Counted from the first letter of the stretch, positions 15,223-25,177 are shown. The stretch is DNA of 64,000 nucleotides from Chloroflexota bacterium (GCA_016234555.1 JACRBJ010000027.1:1-64000); one strand, 5' to 3'. Program-made: numbers and translations. The notes: generated by a model from the letters alone, not told the origin.

Positions 15223-18093
15223 TTACTTCTTCTTCGCCACTTTCTTAACCGCCTTCTTCACAACCTTCTTAGCAGCGGGTTTCTTCGCAGCAACCTTCTT
15301 GACAACCTTCTTCGCAGCGGGCTTCTTTGCCGCAGCAGCCTTGGGGGCGGCGGGCTTGACAGCGTGGTCGAGAGCCGCATGGGCAGCTGCAAGGCGGGCA
15401 ATCGGCACACGGAAGGGCGAGCAGGAAACGTAGTTGTTGCCGATCATGAAGCACCATTCCACAGAGTTCGGGTCGCCGCCGTGTTCGCCGCAGATACCCA
15501 CTTCGAGGTTCGGGCGGGTGGCGCGTCCGTCGTTGATCGCCATCTGCATCAGCTTGCCGACGCCAGCGCGGTCAATTGTCTGGAAGGGATTGGTGGTGAG
15601 AATACCCTGTTCCTGGTAGGTGATGAGGAAGTTGCGTTCGGCATCATCGCGGGAATAGCCGTAGGTCATCTGGGTCAGGTCATTGGTACCAAAGGAGAAG
15701 AACTCAGCTTTGGTGGCGATTTCGCCAGCAGTGGCAGCGGCGCGCGGGATTTCGATCATCGTGCCGAATTTGTATTCGAACTTGATGTTCTTCTCAGCCA
15801 TCACAGCAGAGGCGATGCGCTCGAGGCGGGGTTGAATCCACTCGAGTTCCTTGACGGTGCCGGTGAGCGGGATCATCACTTCGGGCTTGACAGTAATTCC
15901 GCGCAGGGTGCAGTCGGCAGCGGCTTCCATGATCGCGCGGACTTGCATTTCCACGATTTCGGGCATGACAATGCTCAGGCGGACGCCGCGCAGACCCATC
16001 ATCGGGTTGGATTCGTGCATCCCCTTGATGGATTCGAGCAGGCTTTCCTTTGCTGCCAGTCCTTCGGTCTGACCCTTCACCTGCATCTCAATCACTTCGC
16101 GCAGGAGTTTTTCTTCGTCGGGCATGAACTCATGAAGCGGCGGATCGATCAGACGGATGATGACGGGATAGCCGTCCATCGCCTCGAAGAGACCGTCGAA
16201 GTCCTTGCGCTGGGAGGGCAGGAGTTTGTTGAGGGCGGCAGTGCGACCTTCGCTGGTTTCGGAGAGGATCATGTCCTGCACGATGGGCAGGCGTTCGGGT
16301 TCAAAGAACATGTGCTCGGTGCGGCAGAGACCGATACCCACGGCTCCATAGGAGCGGGCGCGCTGGGCGTCCTTGGGGTAATCGGCGTTCGCCCAAACTT
16401 GCAGACCGCGCATCGGCTTGCCGTTGGAGTCTACGCGGATGCCCTTGCGTGCGGAAACTTCGTCTGCCCAGGTGAGCAGGGTCATCAGTTCGGTCTGTTC
16501 TTCGAGCGAGGGAGTGGTCATCGGGATTTGACCGATGAAGACCTTGCCTGTAGTGCCGTCGACGGAAATCCATTCGCCTTCCTTGACGAGCTTGTCACCG
16601 ACCTGCATCTCGCGTTTTTCGAGATCAATCTTGATGGAGGAAGCGCCGACCACGCAGGGGATACCAAACTGGCGGGCGACCACTGCCGCATGGGAGGTGG
16701 CGCCACCTTCGCTGGTGAGCACGCCTTGGGCGGCGATCATGCCGTGAACGTCATCGGGCTTGGTGAAGGGGCGGACCATGACAGTCTTCTGTCCCTGTTC
16801 CTTCGCCATCTTTTCGGTGAGGTCGGCATCGAAATACACCTGACCAACAGCCGCGCCGGGGGAGGCGTTCACGCCCTTGGCGAGGAACTTGCCTTCCTTC
16901 TCGGCCTGGTTCATCGCAGCGGCGTCATATTGCGGGTGGAGCAGGGCATCGACCTGTTCGGGGGTGACGCGCTTGAGGGCTTCTTCCCTGGTGATGAGTT
17001 TTTCATTCGCCATATCCACAGCCATCTTGACGGCGGCTTTGGCGGTGCGCTTGCCAATACGGGTCTGGAGCATCCACAGTTTGCCGCGCTCGATGGTGAA
17101 CTCCACGTCCTGCATATCATGGTAGTGTTTTTCGAGTTTGGCGGTGATGTCCATGAACTGCTTGTAGGCGGCGGGCATCTGGTCGTTGAGGTGGACAATC
17201 GGGTCGGCATTACGGATGCCAGCCACCACGTCTTCGCCCTGGGCATTGATGAGGTACTCGCCCATCATCAACTTTTCGCCGGTGGAGGGATTGCGGGTGA
17301 ACGCCACGCCGGTGGCGGAGTCATCGCCCATGTTGCCGAACGCCATCGTGCAGATGTTGACAGCGGTGCCGAGGGTGTGCGAAATCTTTTCCTTGTTGCG
17401 GTAGTCAACAGCGCGTTTGCCGTTCCAGGACTTGAACACGGCTTCGGTCGCCAGTTCCAACTGCTTGAACGGGTCCTGGGGGAAGTCTTCGCCGGTCTTG
17501 CCTTTGTATGCTGCCTTGAACTTCTCGACGATTGCCTTCCAGTCCTCGGCGGTCATCTCGGTGTCAGTCTTGTAGCCCTTTTCGGCTTTGTACGCGGCGA
17601 GGGGATGCTCGAAGGGCTCATCGCCGGTTTCCATCACCACCGAGCCGAACATTTCGATCAGGCGGCGATAGGAGTCATACACGAAGCGCGGGTTGCCCGT
17701 CGCCTTGACCATGCCCTCGGCGACCTTGTCGGTCAGACCGATGTTGAGGATGGTGTCCATCATGCCGGGCATGGAGAATTTGGCGCCGGAACGGCAGGAA
17801 ACAAGCAGGGGGTTGGCGGGGTCGCCGAATTTCTTGCCAGTTGCCTTTTCGATGGCTTTAAGCGCCTTCAGTTCCTGGTCCCACATGCCGGCGGGGAATT
17901 TACCAGCCGTCTGGTAGGCGTTACAGGCTTCGGTGGTCACCGTAAAGAACGGAGGAACCGGCACACCCGCGCGTGTCATATCCATCAAACCCGCGCCCTT
18001 ACCGCCCACGATGGACTTTACGCCATCCCATGAGCCGCCAGCGAGTTTTTCAACTGCCTTGACCTCGCTGAAAAGATAAACCCATTGTTTCAT
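15223..18093 (-). CDS. ppdK: Pyruvate, phosphate dikinase with Lys/Ala-rich C-terminal tail
   Basis: MKQWVYLFSEVKAVEKLAGGSWDGVKSIVGGKGAGLMDM; GGATSHAAVVARQFGIPCVVG; GICGEHGGDPNSVEWC. Confidence 0.95.
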   Translation of the reverse strand: MKQWVYLFSEVKAVEKLAGGSWDGVKSIVGGKGAGLMDMTRAGVPVPPFFTVTTEACNAYQTAGKFPAGMWDQELKALKAIEKATGKKFGDPANPLLVSCRSGAKFSMPGMMDTILNIGLTDKVAEGMVKATGNPRFVYDSYRRLIEMFGSVVMETGDEPFEHPLAAYKAEKGYKTDTEMTAEDWKAIVEKFKAAYKGKTGEDFPQDPFKQLELATEAVFKSWNGKRAVDYRNKEKISHTLGTAVNICTMAFGNMGDDSATGVAFTRNPSTGEKLMMGEYLINAQGEDVVAGIRNADPIVHLNDQMPAAYKQFMDITAKLEKHYHDMQDVEFTIERGKLWMLQTRIGKRTAKAAVKMAVDMANEKLITREEALKRVTPEQVDALLHPQYDAAAMNQAEKEGKFLAKGVNASPGAAVGQVYFDADLTEKMAKEQGQKTVMVRPFTKPDDVHGMIAAQGVLTSEGGATSHAAVVARQFGIPCVVGASSIKIDLEKREMQVGDKLVKEGEWISVDGTTGKVFIGQIPMTTPSLEEQTELMTLLTWADEVSARKGIRVDSNGKPMRGLQVWANADYPKDAQRARSYGAVGIGLCRTEHMFFEPERLPIVQDMILSETSEGRTAALNKLLPSQRKDFDGLFEAMDGYPVIIRLIDPPLHEFMPDEEKLLREVIEMQVKGQTEGLAAKESLLESIKGMHESNPMMGLRGVRLSIVMPEIVEMQVRAIMEAAADCTLRGITVKPEVMIPLTGTVKELEWIQPRLERIASAVMAEKNIKFEYKFGTMIEIPRAAATAGEIATKAEFFSFGTNDLTQMTYGYSRDDAERNFLITYQEQGILTTNPFQTIDRAGVGKLMQMAINDGRATRPNLEVGICGEHGGDPNSVEWCFMIGNNYVSCSPFRVPIARLAAAHAALDHAVKPAAPKAAAAKKPAAKKVVKKVAAKKPAAKKVVKKAVKKVAKKK

Positions 18094-18383
18094 TTTAATC
18101 TCCTACAAAGTTGGAATTTTGAAAACCTCGGACCCCCCTGCTTGCGTATTTTTTCAATCCACAAAGACCTTCCGAAGTCCTTAGTTATGAAGATAACCGC
18201 CTGATATTTTACCAAAAAGGAGGAATTTCACAACGGGCAAAAATCACCAGCTTGTACTGCAAATAGACAGGAAATCGGGTATATCGCGCCTAAAATCACC
18301 ATATAAATTTCAGGTCGATTTGTAAATACATTGCAAAGTAAATTTATCGATAAATCAGGCATAATGAGCGCACGGAAAAAACT

Positions 18384-18815
18384 ATGTCTACAAAAATACT
18401 TGTAATCGACGACGACCTTGCAATTACCGACCTGATGAGCATGCTGCTGAAGACCCACGGCTTTGAAGTAATCACGACCAACAGCGGCGCGGAAGGCGTG
18501 CGCCTGGTTGCGGAAAAAAGCCCCCATGTTGTTTTATTGGATCTGATGATGCCGGACATGGACGGCTGGCAGGTAAGCAAGGCTATTCGGGCGTTTAGCG
18601 GTGTGCCCATCCTGATCCTCTCTGCCATCAACGACCCAGCCATGGTCGCAAGCGTTTTGGACGCCGGCGCCGACGACTTCCTCGTCAAGCCGGTGCCAAG
18701 CAGTGTGCTGGTTGCCCATATTCGCAAGACGGTCCGTCAGACTGGATCGCTGGAGCGGGTAAGCATAAAAAAAAATAGTCTCGTCTCGCCCAACACCCAA
18801 CCCATTCTTTCCTGA
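18384..18815 (+). CDS. Response regulator receiver-domain protein
   Basis: KILVIDDDLAITDLMSMLL...VVLLDLMMPDMDGWQV...DFLVKPV. Confidence 0.9.
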   Translation: MSTKILVIDDDLAITDLMSMLLKTHGFEVITTNSGAEGVRLVAEKSPHVVLLDLMMPDMDGWQVSKAIRAFSGVPILILSAINDPAMVASVLDAGADDFLVKPVPSSVLVAHIRKTVRQTGSLERVSIKKNSLVSPNTQPILS

Positions 18816-18838
18816 CCCACCACCTGTCCCAGGTTGAT

Positions 18839-18875
18839 AAAACACCCGCCGCTTTTCCAAAGTGACGGGTGTTTT
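18839..18875. terminator. Hairpin terminator between convergent genes
   Basis: AAAACACCCG (18839-18848) / CGGGTGTTTT (18866-18875). Confidence 0.8.
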
Positions 18876-18893
18876 GTTCTCTGCCGCAACGAG

Positions 18894-19661
18894 CTACTTG
18901 ACGAGCAGCCTCAACCCGTCGGCTGTTTTGCCTGCCGCTTCCATCATCGGCATGTGACCAATCCCCTGCAACTCAACCAATTGAGCAGACGGCAAAGCAT
19001 TTTTCATTTCCCGCGCGCGGTCAATGGGAATCAAGATATCCGCATCGCCGTGAATTATCACTACAGGGAAGGAAGCAGAAGAAAGATGGGAAAGCAAATT
19101 CTCGCGTTCCGCCATCGCCTTGAGCGCGCCGATCACGGCAGAGGGAGTCTGCCGTTCCATCAGCGGGCGGACAAACTCTTGTACCTTTGCATCGGCTGAA
19201 AGTTTGGGCGTCATCCCCTTGGCAACAACGCCCGCGCCTTTGTTAGCAACTTCGGCGGCGGTTTGATACCGTCCCGCTTTGCCTTCGGGTTTGTCGGCGG
19301 CGGCTTGAGATGCAACCAGCCCAAGCCCGCTCACCCGCTGGGGATATTTTTTGGCAAACGCGAGGGCGACGTATCCGCCCATGGAGTGACCTGCAATCGC
19401 AGTCTTTTCAATTCCCAGATGGTCGAGCAGACCCGCAAGGTCATCTGCCATGTCGGACATGGTGTAGGCAGTTTCCACGGTGGTGGACTGACCAAACCCG
19501 CGCAGGTCAGGCAGAATGAGGGTAAAGTCATCTTTCAGCAGGTTGGCGACATCGTTCCAAATCGTGTGATCCAGTGGATAGCCGTGAATCAACATCAACG
19601 GTGCTCCGCTACCCCATTTCTCGTAAGCCAAGGATATGTTATTGACCTGAATTTTTTCCAT
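18894..19661 (-). CDS. Alpha/beta hydrolase
   Basis: GAPLMLIHGYPLDHTIWNDV...IAGHSMGGYVALAFA...GDADILIPID...GIGHMPMMEA. Confidence 0.9.
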   Translation of the reverse strand: MEKIQVNNISLAYEKWGSGAPLMLIHGYPLDHTIWNDVANLLKDDFTLILPDLRGFGQSTTVETAYTMSDMADDLAGLLDHLGIEKTAIAGHSMGGYVALAFAKKYPQRVSGLGLVASQAAADKPEGKAGRYQTAAEVANKGAGVVAKGMTPKLSADAKVQEFVRPLMERQTPSAVIGALKAMAERENLLSHLSSASFPVVIIHGDADILIPIDRAREMKNALPSAQLVELQGIGHMPMMEAAGKTADGLRLLVK

Positions 19662-19673
19662 CCGTCTCTCCTT

Positions 19674-20210
19674 TCACTTCCACTTCACGTTGACCTTCAA
19701 CTTGCTGCCCAGCTTCGACTTGTAATAGATATGTCCATTGTCGCGCCCAAATTCAAAGACGCGGCGGGTGATGTCCACATCGGCTTTGCAGTATTCGGCG
19801 ACCTTGTCCAGTTCACCAGCGCGGAACCACTCGACGGCTTTCAGCCCATCTGCGGTCTTGTTTGCACCGAGGCTGGCGCTGGCAACGTTGTCGAGGCTGA
19901 TGCGGAACCCGAGAATCTGGTGCAGGTCAAAGAGCATGTCCAGCGTGGGGATGGAAGCAAAGCGCACGTCAGGAGCGTAAGGCTGGAGCACGCGGTAATC
20001 AAAGCCCTTCACGTTAAAGCCAACCACCTTCGTCGCGGACTTCAACTCCTGCACCAGTGCTGGGACATCCTGCTCCCAGTATACAGCGAAGTCGTTGCGT
20101 TCAGTTGACCATGTCACACCGCAGGCGACTTTCAACTTTTCAATGTTGTCCCGCCCGCCAACATCGTCAAAGAGGTTTTGGGTTTCGAGGTCAAAGAAAA
20201 CGTAGTTCAT
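19674..20210 (-). CDS. RNase H-like / DEDD 3'-5' exonuclease-like protein
   Basis: YVFFDLETQNLFDDVGG...VVGFNVKGFDYRVL...EYCKADVDITRRVFEFG. Confidence 0.8.
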   Translation of the reverse strand: MNYVFFDLETQNLFDDVGGRDNIEKLKVACGVTWSTERNDFAVYWEQDVPALVQELKSATKVVGFNVKGFDYRVLQPYAPDVRFASIPTLDMLFDLHQILGFRISLDNVASASLGANKTADGLKAVEWFRAGELDKVAEYCKADVDITRRVFEFGRDNGHIYYKSKLGSKLKVNVKWK

Positions 20211-20232
20211 GATTCACCTTTGTAACATACCT

Positions 20233-20263
20233 GCTCAAGCGGGGGCTAAGCCCCCGCTTGAGC
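20233..20263. repeat. Palindromic repeat family A, copy 2
   Basis: GCTCAAGCGGGGGCT-A-AGCCCCCGCTTGAGC, 15-bp perfect arms. Confidence 0.9.
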
Positions 20264-20268
20264 GAATT

Positions 20269-21921
20269 TCATTGGGTTTTCGCCAACTCCTCGCGGGCAA
20301 ACGCCAGCGCCTGATCGAGGGTTTCGATTTTTCCCGCCGCCTGATTCTCGCGGATGGACTCCAGCAACTGACCAACGGCTGGACCAGGCTTGATACCAAG
20401 TTCCCTCATCAGGATGTTGCCATCCAGCAGTCGCGGCGGGGAGACGACTTCTTCGGGTCTTTCAAAATAATTCTCCAACAGGATACGCGCGATGTCGAGA
20501 TGGACCGTCCAGCTTTCGACGGTCAGGGCGTGGGCGCGGGTGGCGCGGACGTCTGCAAGGGCTAGCAGGACGAGGTCGATGCCAGCCTGTCCGCTGTCGC
20601 GGAAAAAGCGATAGATGGCTTTACGCGAGGGAGTCTGCTTATCCCTTTCGAGGCGGTCGGCGAAAGCGTGGATCCGCATGTGGTTTTTGACGATCGTCCG
20701 CGCACGTTCCACTTCGTCGTTGCTGACGTTGAAGGAGCGCAGCCTTTTCGCAGCGACCTCCGCGCCTCTTTCTTCGTGGTCGAAAAAGCGGATACGCCCC
20801 GATTCCTCCACCGTTTTGGTTTCAGGCTTGCAGACGTCGTGATACAAGGCGGCGAAGAAAAACAAGGAACGCAACGAACGGTCAGAGTTGAGCGGCTCGG
20901 CAAAGTGTTTTGCGATCTGCTCGCGGTAACGTCCCAGCCGCAAGCCAAGCAGGCCCGTGAACATGTCGTTCGTCTTCTCGGCGTCGTAACCAACTTTCAG
21001 CGCGGAGATGGTCTGGTCGAGATAATCCAACACGGACAAAGTATGCGTCCAGACATCAAACATGTGCGGTTCGGACTGTGCCACACCCTTCATGGCGGAG
21101 AGTTCGGGCATGAGATACGTGAAGACTCCGAGCATTTCCAGCGCACGCATACAGGCATCCGGCTTGGGTCCGCTGAGCATTTTGAAAATCTCGTCGCGCA
21201 GGCGTTCGGGCGAGATGCGACCCAGTTCACTCGCGGATTGTTTCATCAACTCACGAGTGTTCTTTTCGATGTGGAAGTCGAGAGCCGCAGCCAGTCGCAC
21301 GGCACGCAAAATCCGCACGGGGTCGTCGAACAGGGATGTAGGCAAACAGGCACGGATGATTTTTGCACGCAAGTCCTTGCCGCCCTCAGTTGGATCAATG
21401 ATGGCGCCATCGCGCAGATTGTAGGCAATGGCGTTGATCGTGAAATCGCGTCCGCGCAAATCCGCCGTTAAATTCTCGCCACGATAAACCGCAAAATCAA
21501 GATAGGCGCGCGAGCCGTCTTCATTCGTGACAATCACCCGTCCCGTGTCGCGTTCATCATCTAAAGGGAGGAAGTCCGCGCCAAGGGCGTTGGCAACTTT
21601 TCGGGCAAGGGGTATGCCGTTCGCAGGCAGGGCGAAATCAAAATCAGGAGAAGGGCGGGAAAGTAAAAGGTCGCGCACCGCTCCGCCGACAAGATAAATC
21701 TCCTGATCGGGAGGCAGAACGTCCATGACTTTTTTTACCAACGGGGGAAGCGGAAACATGAAGATGATCTCTGGTCTTTCCTTGTGACGGCTTTGCTGGG
21801 AGGCATGCAGGGCTTGTTCGGGCGTATCTCCCTGCGCGATGACTTTTCCACGCAGGCGAGCCACCCAGCGTCCCACATAAGGCGAATGAGGATTCGATAA
21901 CCCGTCAGTCATTCTCCCCAC
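20269..21921 (-). CDS. CCA tRNA nucleotidyltransferase / poly(A) polymerase family with HD domain and DUF5678-like N-terminus
   Basis: YLVGGAVRDLLLSRPSPDFDFALP; RDFTINAIAYNL; LFFFAALYHDVCKPET; N-terminal YVGRWVARLRGKVIAQGDTPEQALHAS. Confidence 0.9.
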   Translation of the reverse strand: MGRMTDGLSNPHSPYVGRWVARLRGKVIAQGDTPEQALHASQQSRHKERPEIIFMFPLPPLVKKVMDVLPPDQEIYLVGGAVRDLLLSRPSPDFDFALPANGIPLARKVANALGADFLPLDDERDTGRVIVTNEDGSRAYLDFAVYRGENLTADLRGRDFTINAIAYNLRDGAIIDPTEGGKDLRAKIIRACLPTSLFDDPVRILRAVRLAAALDFHIEKNTRELMKQSASELGRISPERLRDEIFKMLSGPKPDACMRALEMLGVFTYLMPELSAMKGVAQSEPHMFDVWTHTLSVLDYLDQTISALKVGYDAEKTNDMFTGLLGLRLGRYREQIAKHFAEPLNSDRSLRSLFFFAALYHDVCKPETKTVEESGRIRFFDHEERGAEVAAKRLRSFNVSNDEVERARTIVKNHMRIHAFADRLERDKQTPSRKAIYRFFRDSGQAGIDLVLLALADVRATRAHALTVESWTVHLDIARILLENYFERPEEVVSPPRLLDGNILMRELGIKPGPAVGQLLESIRENQAAGKIETLDQALAFAREELAKTQ

Positions 21922-22339
21922 GCAAAACCTCTAAAAACGGAATCGCTTTGAGCACCATCACTCCGCGATATTCTCCGTTTAGCGAATCAAAGTGCGGGTC
22001 ATAGGTCACAAGATAATTTGCCCTGCCTTCCACAGCGCAGGCGACAATGACATTATCGTCAGGATCGGAGAGCAAGGCTTCAATTTTTTCTGAGGGGACT
22101 TCCACCCATTCTGCCAACACTGCCAGCGTCTCAACCAATGCCACAATCTTTTCTTCGTCTACGCTGTGATCCTGCAATTTTTCGGCGATTTCCTCCGCTA
22201 AAGGTGTGCAAATCAGCAAAATAAATTCACCTCGTTTCCAGCGTTCGAGCGCCTCACGGGTTGGGCTGGTCGGGCTTTTGCTGAGCGCGGCTGAGACAAA
22301 AACGTTCGTATCCAGTACGGCGCGGATGCTTTTAGTCAC
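21905..22339 (-). CDS. PIN-domain protein, putative toxin
   Basis: AVLDTNVFVSAAL...SDPDDNVIVACAVEGRANYLVTYDPHF. Confidence 0.85.
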   Translation of the reverse strand: MTKSIRAVLDTNVFVSAALSKSPTSPTREALERWKRGEFILLICTPLAEEIAEKLQDHSVDEEKIVALVETLAVLAEWVEVPSEKIEALLSDPDDNVIVACAVEGRANYLVTYDPHFDSLNGEYRGVMVLKAIPFLEVLRGEND

Positions 22340-22634
22340 TTTCCAACTCCCCCTCGATAGCCGTACCGTTCTCGATTGCCTGCGCGCGGATGGCGTCCAG
22401 TGTATCGCTGAATTTTTTCATCAGTTCTTCGCGCGGAAGATTGCTTGTTTCCGCCGCGCGCAATCTGGCGTGTGCCACAATTTCCTTTGCGGATTCACGG
22501 TTTGGGCGGGCGCGTTGCTTTTTCAGGGATTCGACGGTCTCAATGACAACAAGCAGTTCATTTTCCCGCAACTGCGCCACTTCAATCACGGCTTTGCGGA
22601 TTAAGTCCTGCGGGGCAAGCGCATTTGTTTCCAT
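22332..22634 (-). CDS. Putative antitoxin partner of the PIN protein
   Basis: 100-aa ORF overlapping the PIN start by 8 nt. Confidence 0.6.
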   Translation of the reverse strand: METNALAPQDLIRKAVIEVAQLRENELLVVIETVESLKKQRARPNRESAKEIVAHARLRAAETSNLPREELMKKFSDTLDAIRAQAIENGTAIEGELESD

Positions 22635-22687
22635 CGTTGCTCCATTTCCTTATAAAACACCAACTACACTCACGATAGTATAACAGC

Positions 22688-23251
22688 CTACTTCGGCGGC
22701 GTGTACTTCTCCAAATCCACCACGCCGACAAAATCCAGGTTGCGGTGGTATTCGTCGAGATCGAGTCCGTAGCCGAAGACAAATTTATTGGGGATGGTGA
22801 AGCCGAGGTAATCAATGGGGACATTGGCTTCACGGCGTTCGGGCTTGTCTAGCAGGGCGCAGACTTTGAGGGATTTCGGCTGGCGGGTCTTCAACAGGTC
22901 CAGCACGGAAGAAATGGTGTGACCGCTGTCCACGATATCCTCGACCAGCAGCACCTGCTGACCGCGGATGTCCATTTGCAGGTCGAGGGTCACACGGGCG
23001 GAGCCAGTGGACTCGCGCTTGCCCACGCCGTAGGACGAAACCGCCATAAAATCCATCTTGTGCGGCGAGGTGATGCTGCGACTCAAGTCCACCATGAAGG
23101 GCACTCCCCCACGCAGGATGCAAATCAACAACAGGTCGCCATCGGGGTAGTCCGCGCTGATTTGGACGCCGAGTTCCTTCACGCGGGCTTGCAGGGTTTG
23201 GGAGTCGATCAAAACTTCGGCGAGAACTTCTTGATAACTTTGCATTTTCAT
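22688..23251 (-). CDS. hpt: Hypoxanthine phosphoribosyltransferase
   Basis: LLLICILRGGVPFMVDLSR; VLLVEDIVDSGHTIS. Confidence 0.95.
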   Translation of the reverse strand: MKMQSYQEVLAEVLIDSQTLQARVKELGVQISADYPDGDLLLICILRGGVPFMVDLSRSITSPHKMDFMAVSSYGVGKRESTGSARVTLDLQMDIRGQQVLLVEDIVDSGHTISSVLDLLKTRQPKSLKVCALLDKPERREANVPIDYLGFTIPNKFVFGYGLDLDEYHRNLDFVGVVDLEKYTPPK

Positions 23252-23284
23252 TTCCTTACCTATCTATCTCGGTACTTCGCCCCG

Positions 23285-23854
23285 CTAGCGCGGGACCTCG
23301 TGATGGCGGCGACAGCGGGCTTCGTACAGTTCTGATGCGCCGACGATCACAACGGGGTCATCATACCGCGCGGGCTTGCCGTTGACCAGTCTTTGCGTGC
23401 GAGAGGCTTCGTCGCCACAGGTCATACAGATGGCGTGGAGTTTCGAGACGTGCTCCGCCACAGCCATCAGCGTGGGCATCGAGCCAAACGGTTCGCCGCG
23501 GAAGTCGGTGTCCAGACCGGCGACCAGCACCCGCACTCCGCGTGAGGCAAGCTCCTTTGCCACGTCCACCACTTCGGGGTCGAAGAATTGGGCTTCGTCG
23601 ATGCCGACAACTGTCGTATCCGCATCCAGCCTGGAGCGGATATCCGCAGCCTTTTCAACAGGAATCGCATCGAAGGTCGAACCAGTATGAGAGGCAACCT
23701 TCTCCACAGCATAGCGGATGTCAATCGCAGGCTTGAACACCTGCACCTTTTGCCTGGCGATGGTCGCCCGAACCAGCCGTCGGATCAACTCATCGGTCTT
23801 GCCGCTGAACATCGAACCGCAAATGACTTCAATCGAACCGTGTGTATGACGCAT
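23285..23854 (-). CDS. tdk: Thymidine kinase
   Basis: [34 protein letters not shown]-x2-C cluster; start set at MRHTHG. Confidence 0.95.
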   Translation of the reverse strand: MRHTHGSIEVICGSMFSGKTDELIRRLVRATIARQKVQVFKPAIDIRYAVEKVASHTGSTFDAIPVEKAADIRSRLDADTTVVGIDEAQFFDPEVVDVAKELASRGVRVLVAGLDTDFRGEPFGSMPTLMAVAEHVSKLHAICMTCGDEASRTQRLVNGKPARYDDPVVIVGASELYEARCRRHHEVPR

Positions 23855-23882
23855 ATCCACTCCCGAAAAAGAATATATTATG

Positions 23883-23977
23883 CCCTCGGTTGCACACCTG
23901 CCCTGGCGGGCGGTGCCAGGGAATTGCGCTTCCCACAGGGTAAAAAGGCGCAATTTGCGACCGTAATGGGTATAAAA
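23883..23977. repeat. Intergenic element B, copy 1 (interrupted)
   Basis: CCCTCGGT...AATTGCGC...GCAATTTGCGACCGTAATGGGTATAA; shares blocks with 29560-29616. Confidence 0.6.
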
Positions 23978-23979
23978 AC

Positions 23980-24003
23980 AGGCAGACGCTTTTGCATCTG
24001 CCT
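23980..24003. terminator. Hairpin downstream of rpmE
   Basis: AGGCAGACGC / GCATCTGCCT (one mismatch). Confidence 0.6.
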
Positions 24004-24048
24004 GCCTAGTTTACCTGAGAAATCTTTACCTGACAAAGCGCTGAAAGT

Positions 24049-24576
24049 CTATCCTTCGGCTTCGGGAGTTTCAGCAACTTCCGCCGACTTGGGAGCCTTG
24101 GGCGCTTTGGGAGCATCCGGAACTTCGGGGACTTCAAAACCCAGGGCGCGCAGCTTCTTCTTGGAAGCGGTCAGCGAGGATTGCCCAAAGCCGGGGACTT
24201 CAAGCATGGCGGCATTGCCTTCGCCGAGTTTCGCCAGTATCTGACCAATGGTCAGGATACCAGCCTTCTTCAGCGCATCGGTTGCGCGCGGAGAAAGGAC
24301 GAGGTCGTCAATCGAGCGGTCGGGCGAGGTCGCAGACTCTTCCTTGGCTTTCTGCTGTTCCACATAGGTCTGGCGGGCGGAAAGTTTCTTGTAGAAGCGA
24401 TCCACCTGACCTTCGACATCGAGGAGGCGGGCGGATTCACCGGTAAAGAACGGGTGACAATTCGAGCAAACGTCCACGCGCAGTTCCTTTTTGGTGGACA
24501 TGGTGACCCATGTCTTGCCACAGGAAGCGCAGGTGACGTTGGCTTCAAAGACGTTGGGATGGATTCCAGTTTTCAT
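24049..24576 (-). CDS. rpmE: Ribosomal protein L31 with C-terminal RNAP alpha-CTD-like helix-hairpin-helix domain
   Basis: [46 protein letters not shown] (L31) then [60 protein letters not shown] (alpha-CTD-like). Confidence 0.9.
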   Translation of the reverse strand: MKTGIHPNVFEANVTCASCGKTWVTMSTKKELRVDVCSNCHPFFTGESARLLDVEGQVDRFYKKLSARQTYVEQQKAKEESATSPDRSIDDLVLSPRATDALKKAGILTIGQILAKLGEGNAAMLEVPGFGQSSLTASKKKLRALGFEVPEVPDAPKAPKAPKSAEVAETPEAEG

Positions 24577-24578
24577 GA

Positions 24579-24839
24579 TTATTCCGCCTCGACAGGGACG
24601 ATATTCACGCGCTTGCGTCCGTGTATCACGTCGAACATCACGATCCCGTCTGCGATTGCGAAGAGGGTATCGTCCTTGCCGACCAAAACATTAAGACCCG
24701 GCTTGATCTTTGTGCCGCGCTGGCGGACAAGGATGTTGCCTGAAAGAACAAATTGACCGGCGTAACGCTTCACGCCCAAACGCTGCGAGTTGCTGTCACG
24801 ACCGTTGCGGGTTGAGCCGCCGCCTGTTTTATGTGCCAT
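24579..24839 (-). CDS. rpmA: Ribosomal protein L27
   Basis: [51 protein letters not shown]. Confidence 0.97.
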   Translation of the reverse strand: MAHKTGGGSTRNGRDSNSQRLGVKRYAGQFVLSGNILVRQRGTKIKPGLNVLVGKDDTLFAIADGIVMFDVIHGRKRVNIVPVEAE

Positions 24840-24865
24840 ATCTACCTCTCACTTTACTTATCGGG

Positions 24866-25177
24866 CTAACCGATGGATTCGATCATCAGGCGCGTGTAAA
24901 AGTGGCGGTGACCGCCCTTCACACGGATGCGTTTCTTGGGGCGATACTTGAAGGAAGTCACCTTCGGACCTTTGACGTGGTCCACCACCGAAGCGGAAAC
25001 CTTCACCCCGCTGACGGTGGGTGTGCCAACCATTACGTTATCTTCATCGGAGACGAGGAGGACGCGCTCGAAATCGAACTTTTCGCCCACTTCACGGGCA
25101 AGGCGATCCACGTCGATGGTGGAGCCTTCGACGGCACGGTACTGTTTGCCGCCGCTTTCGACGATTGCAATTTTCAT
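24866..25177 (-). CDS. rplU: Ribosomal protein L21
   Basis: MKIAIVESGGKQYRAVEGSTIDVDRL...KYRPKKRIRVKGGHRHFYTRLMI. Confidence 0.97.
   Translation of the reverse strand: MKIAIVESGGKQYRAVEGSTIDVDRLAREVGEKFDFERVLLVSDEDNVMVGTPTVSGVKVSASVVDHVKGPKVTSFKYRPKKRIRVKGGHRHFYTRLMIESIG

Noticed and set aside
15364-18033. 889-aa plus-strand ORF
   Set aside because: Full antisense of the well-supported ppdK gene; GC-rich codon shadow with no recognisable motifs.
23855-23953. 33-aa N-terminal extension of tdk
   Set aside because: It covers the intergenic repeat element B; the canonical thymidine kinase N-terminus starts at 23854.
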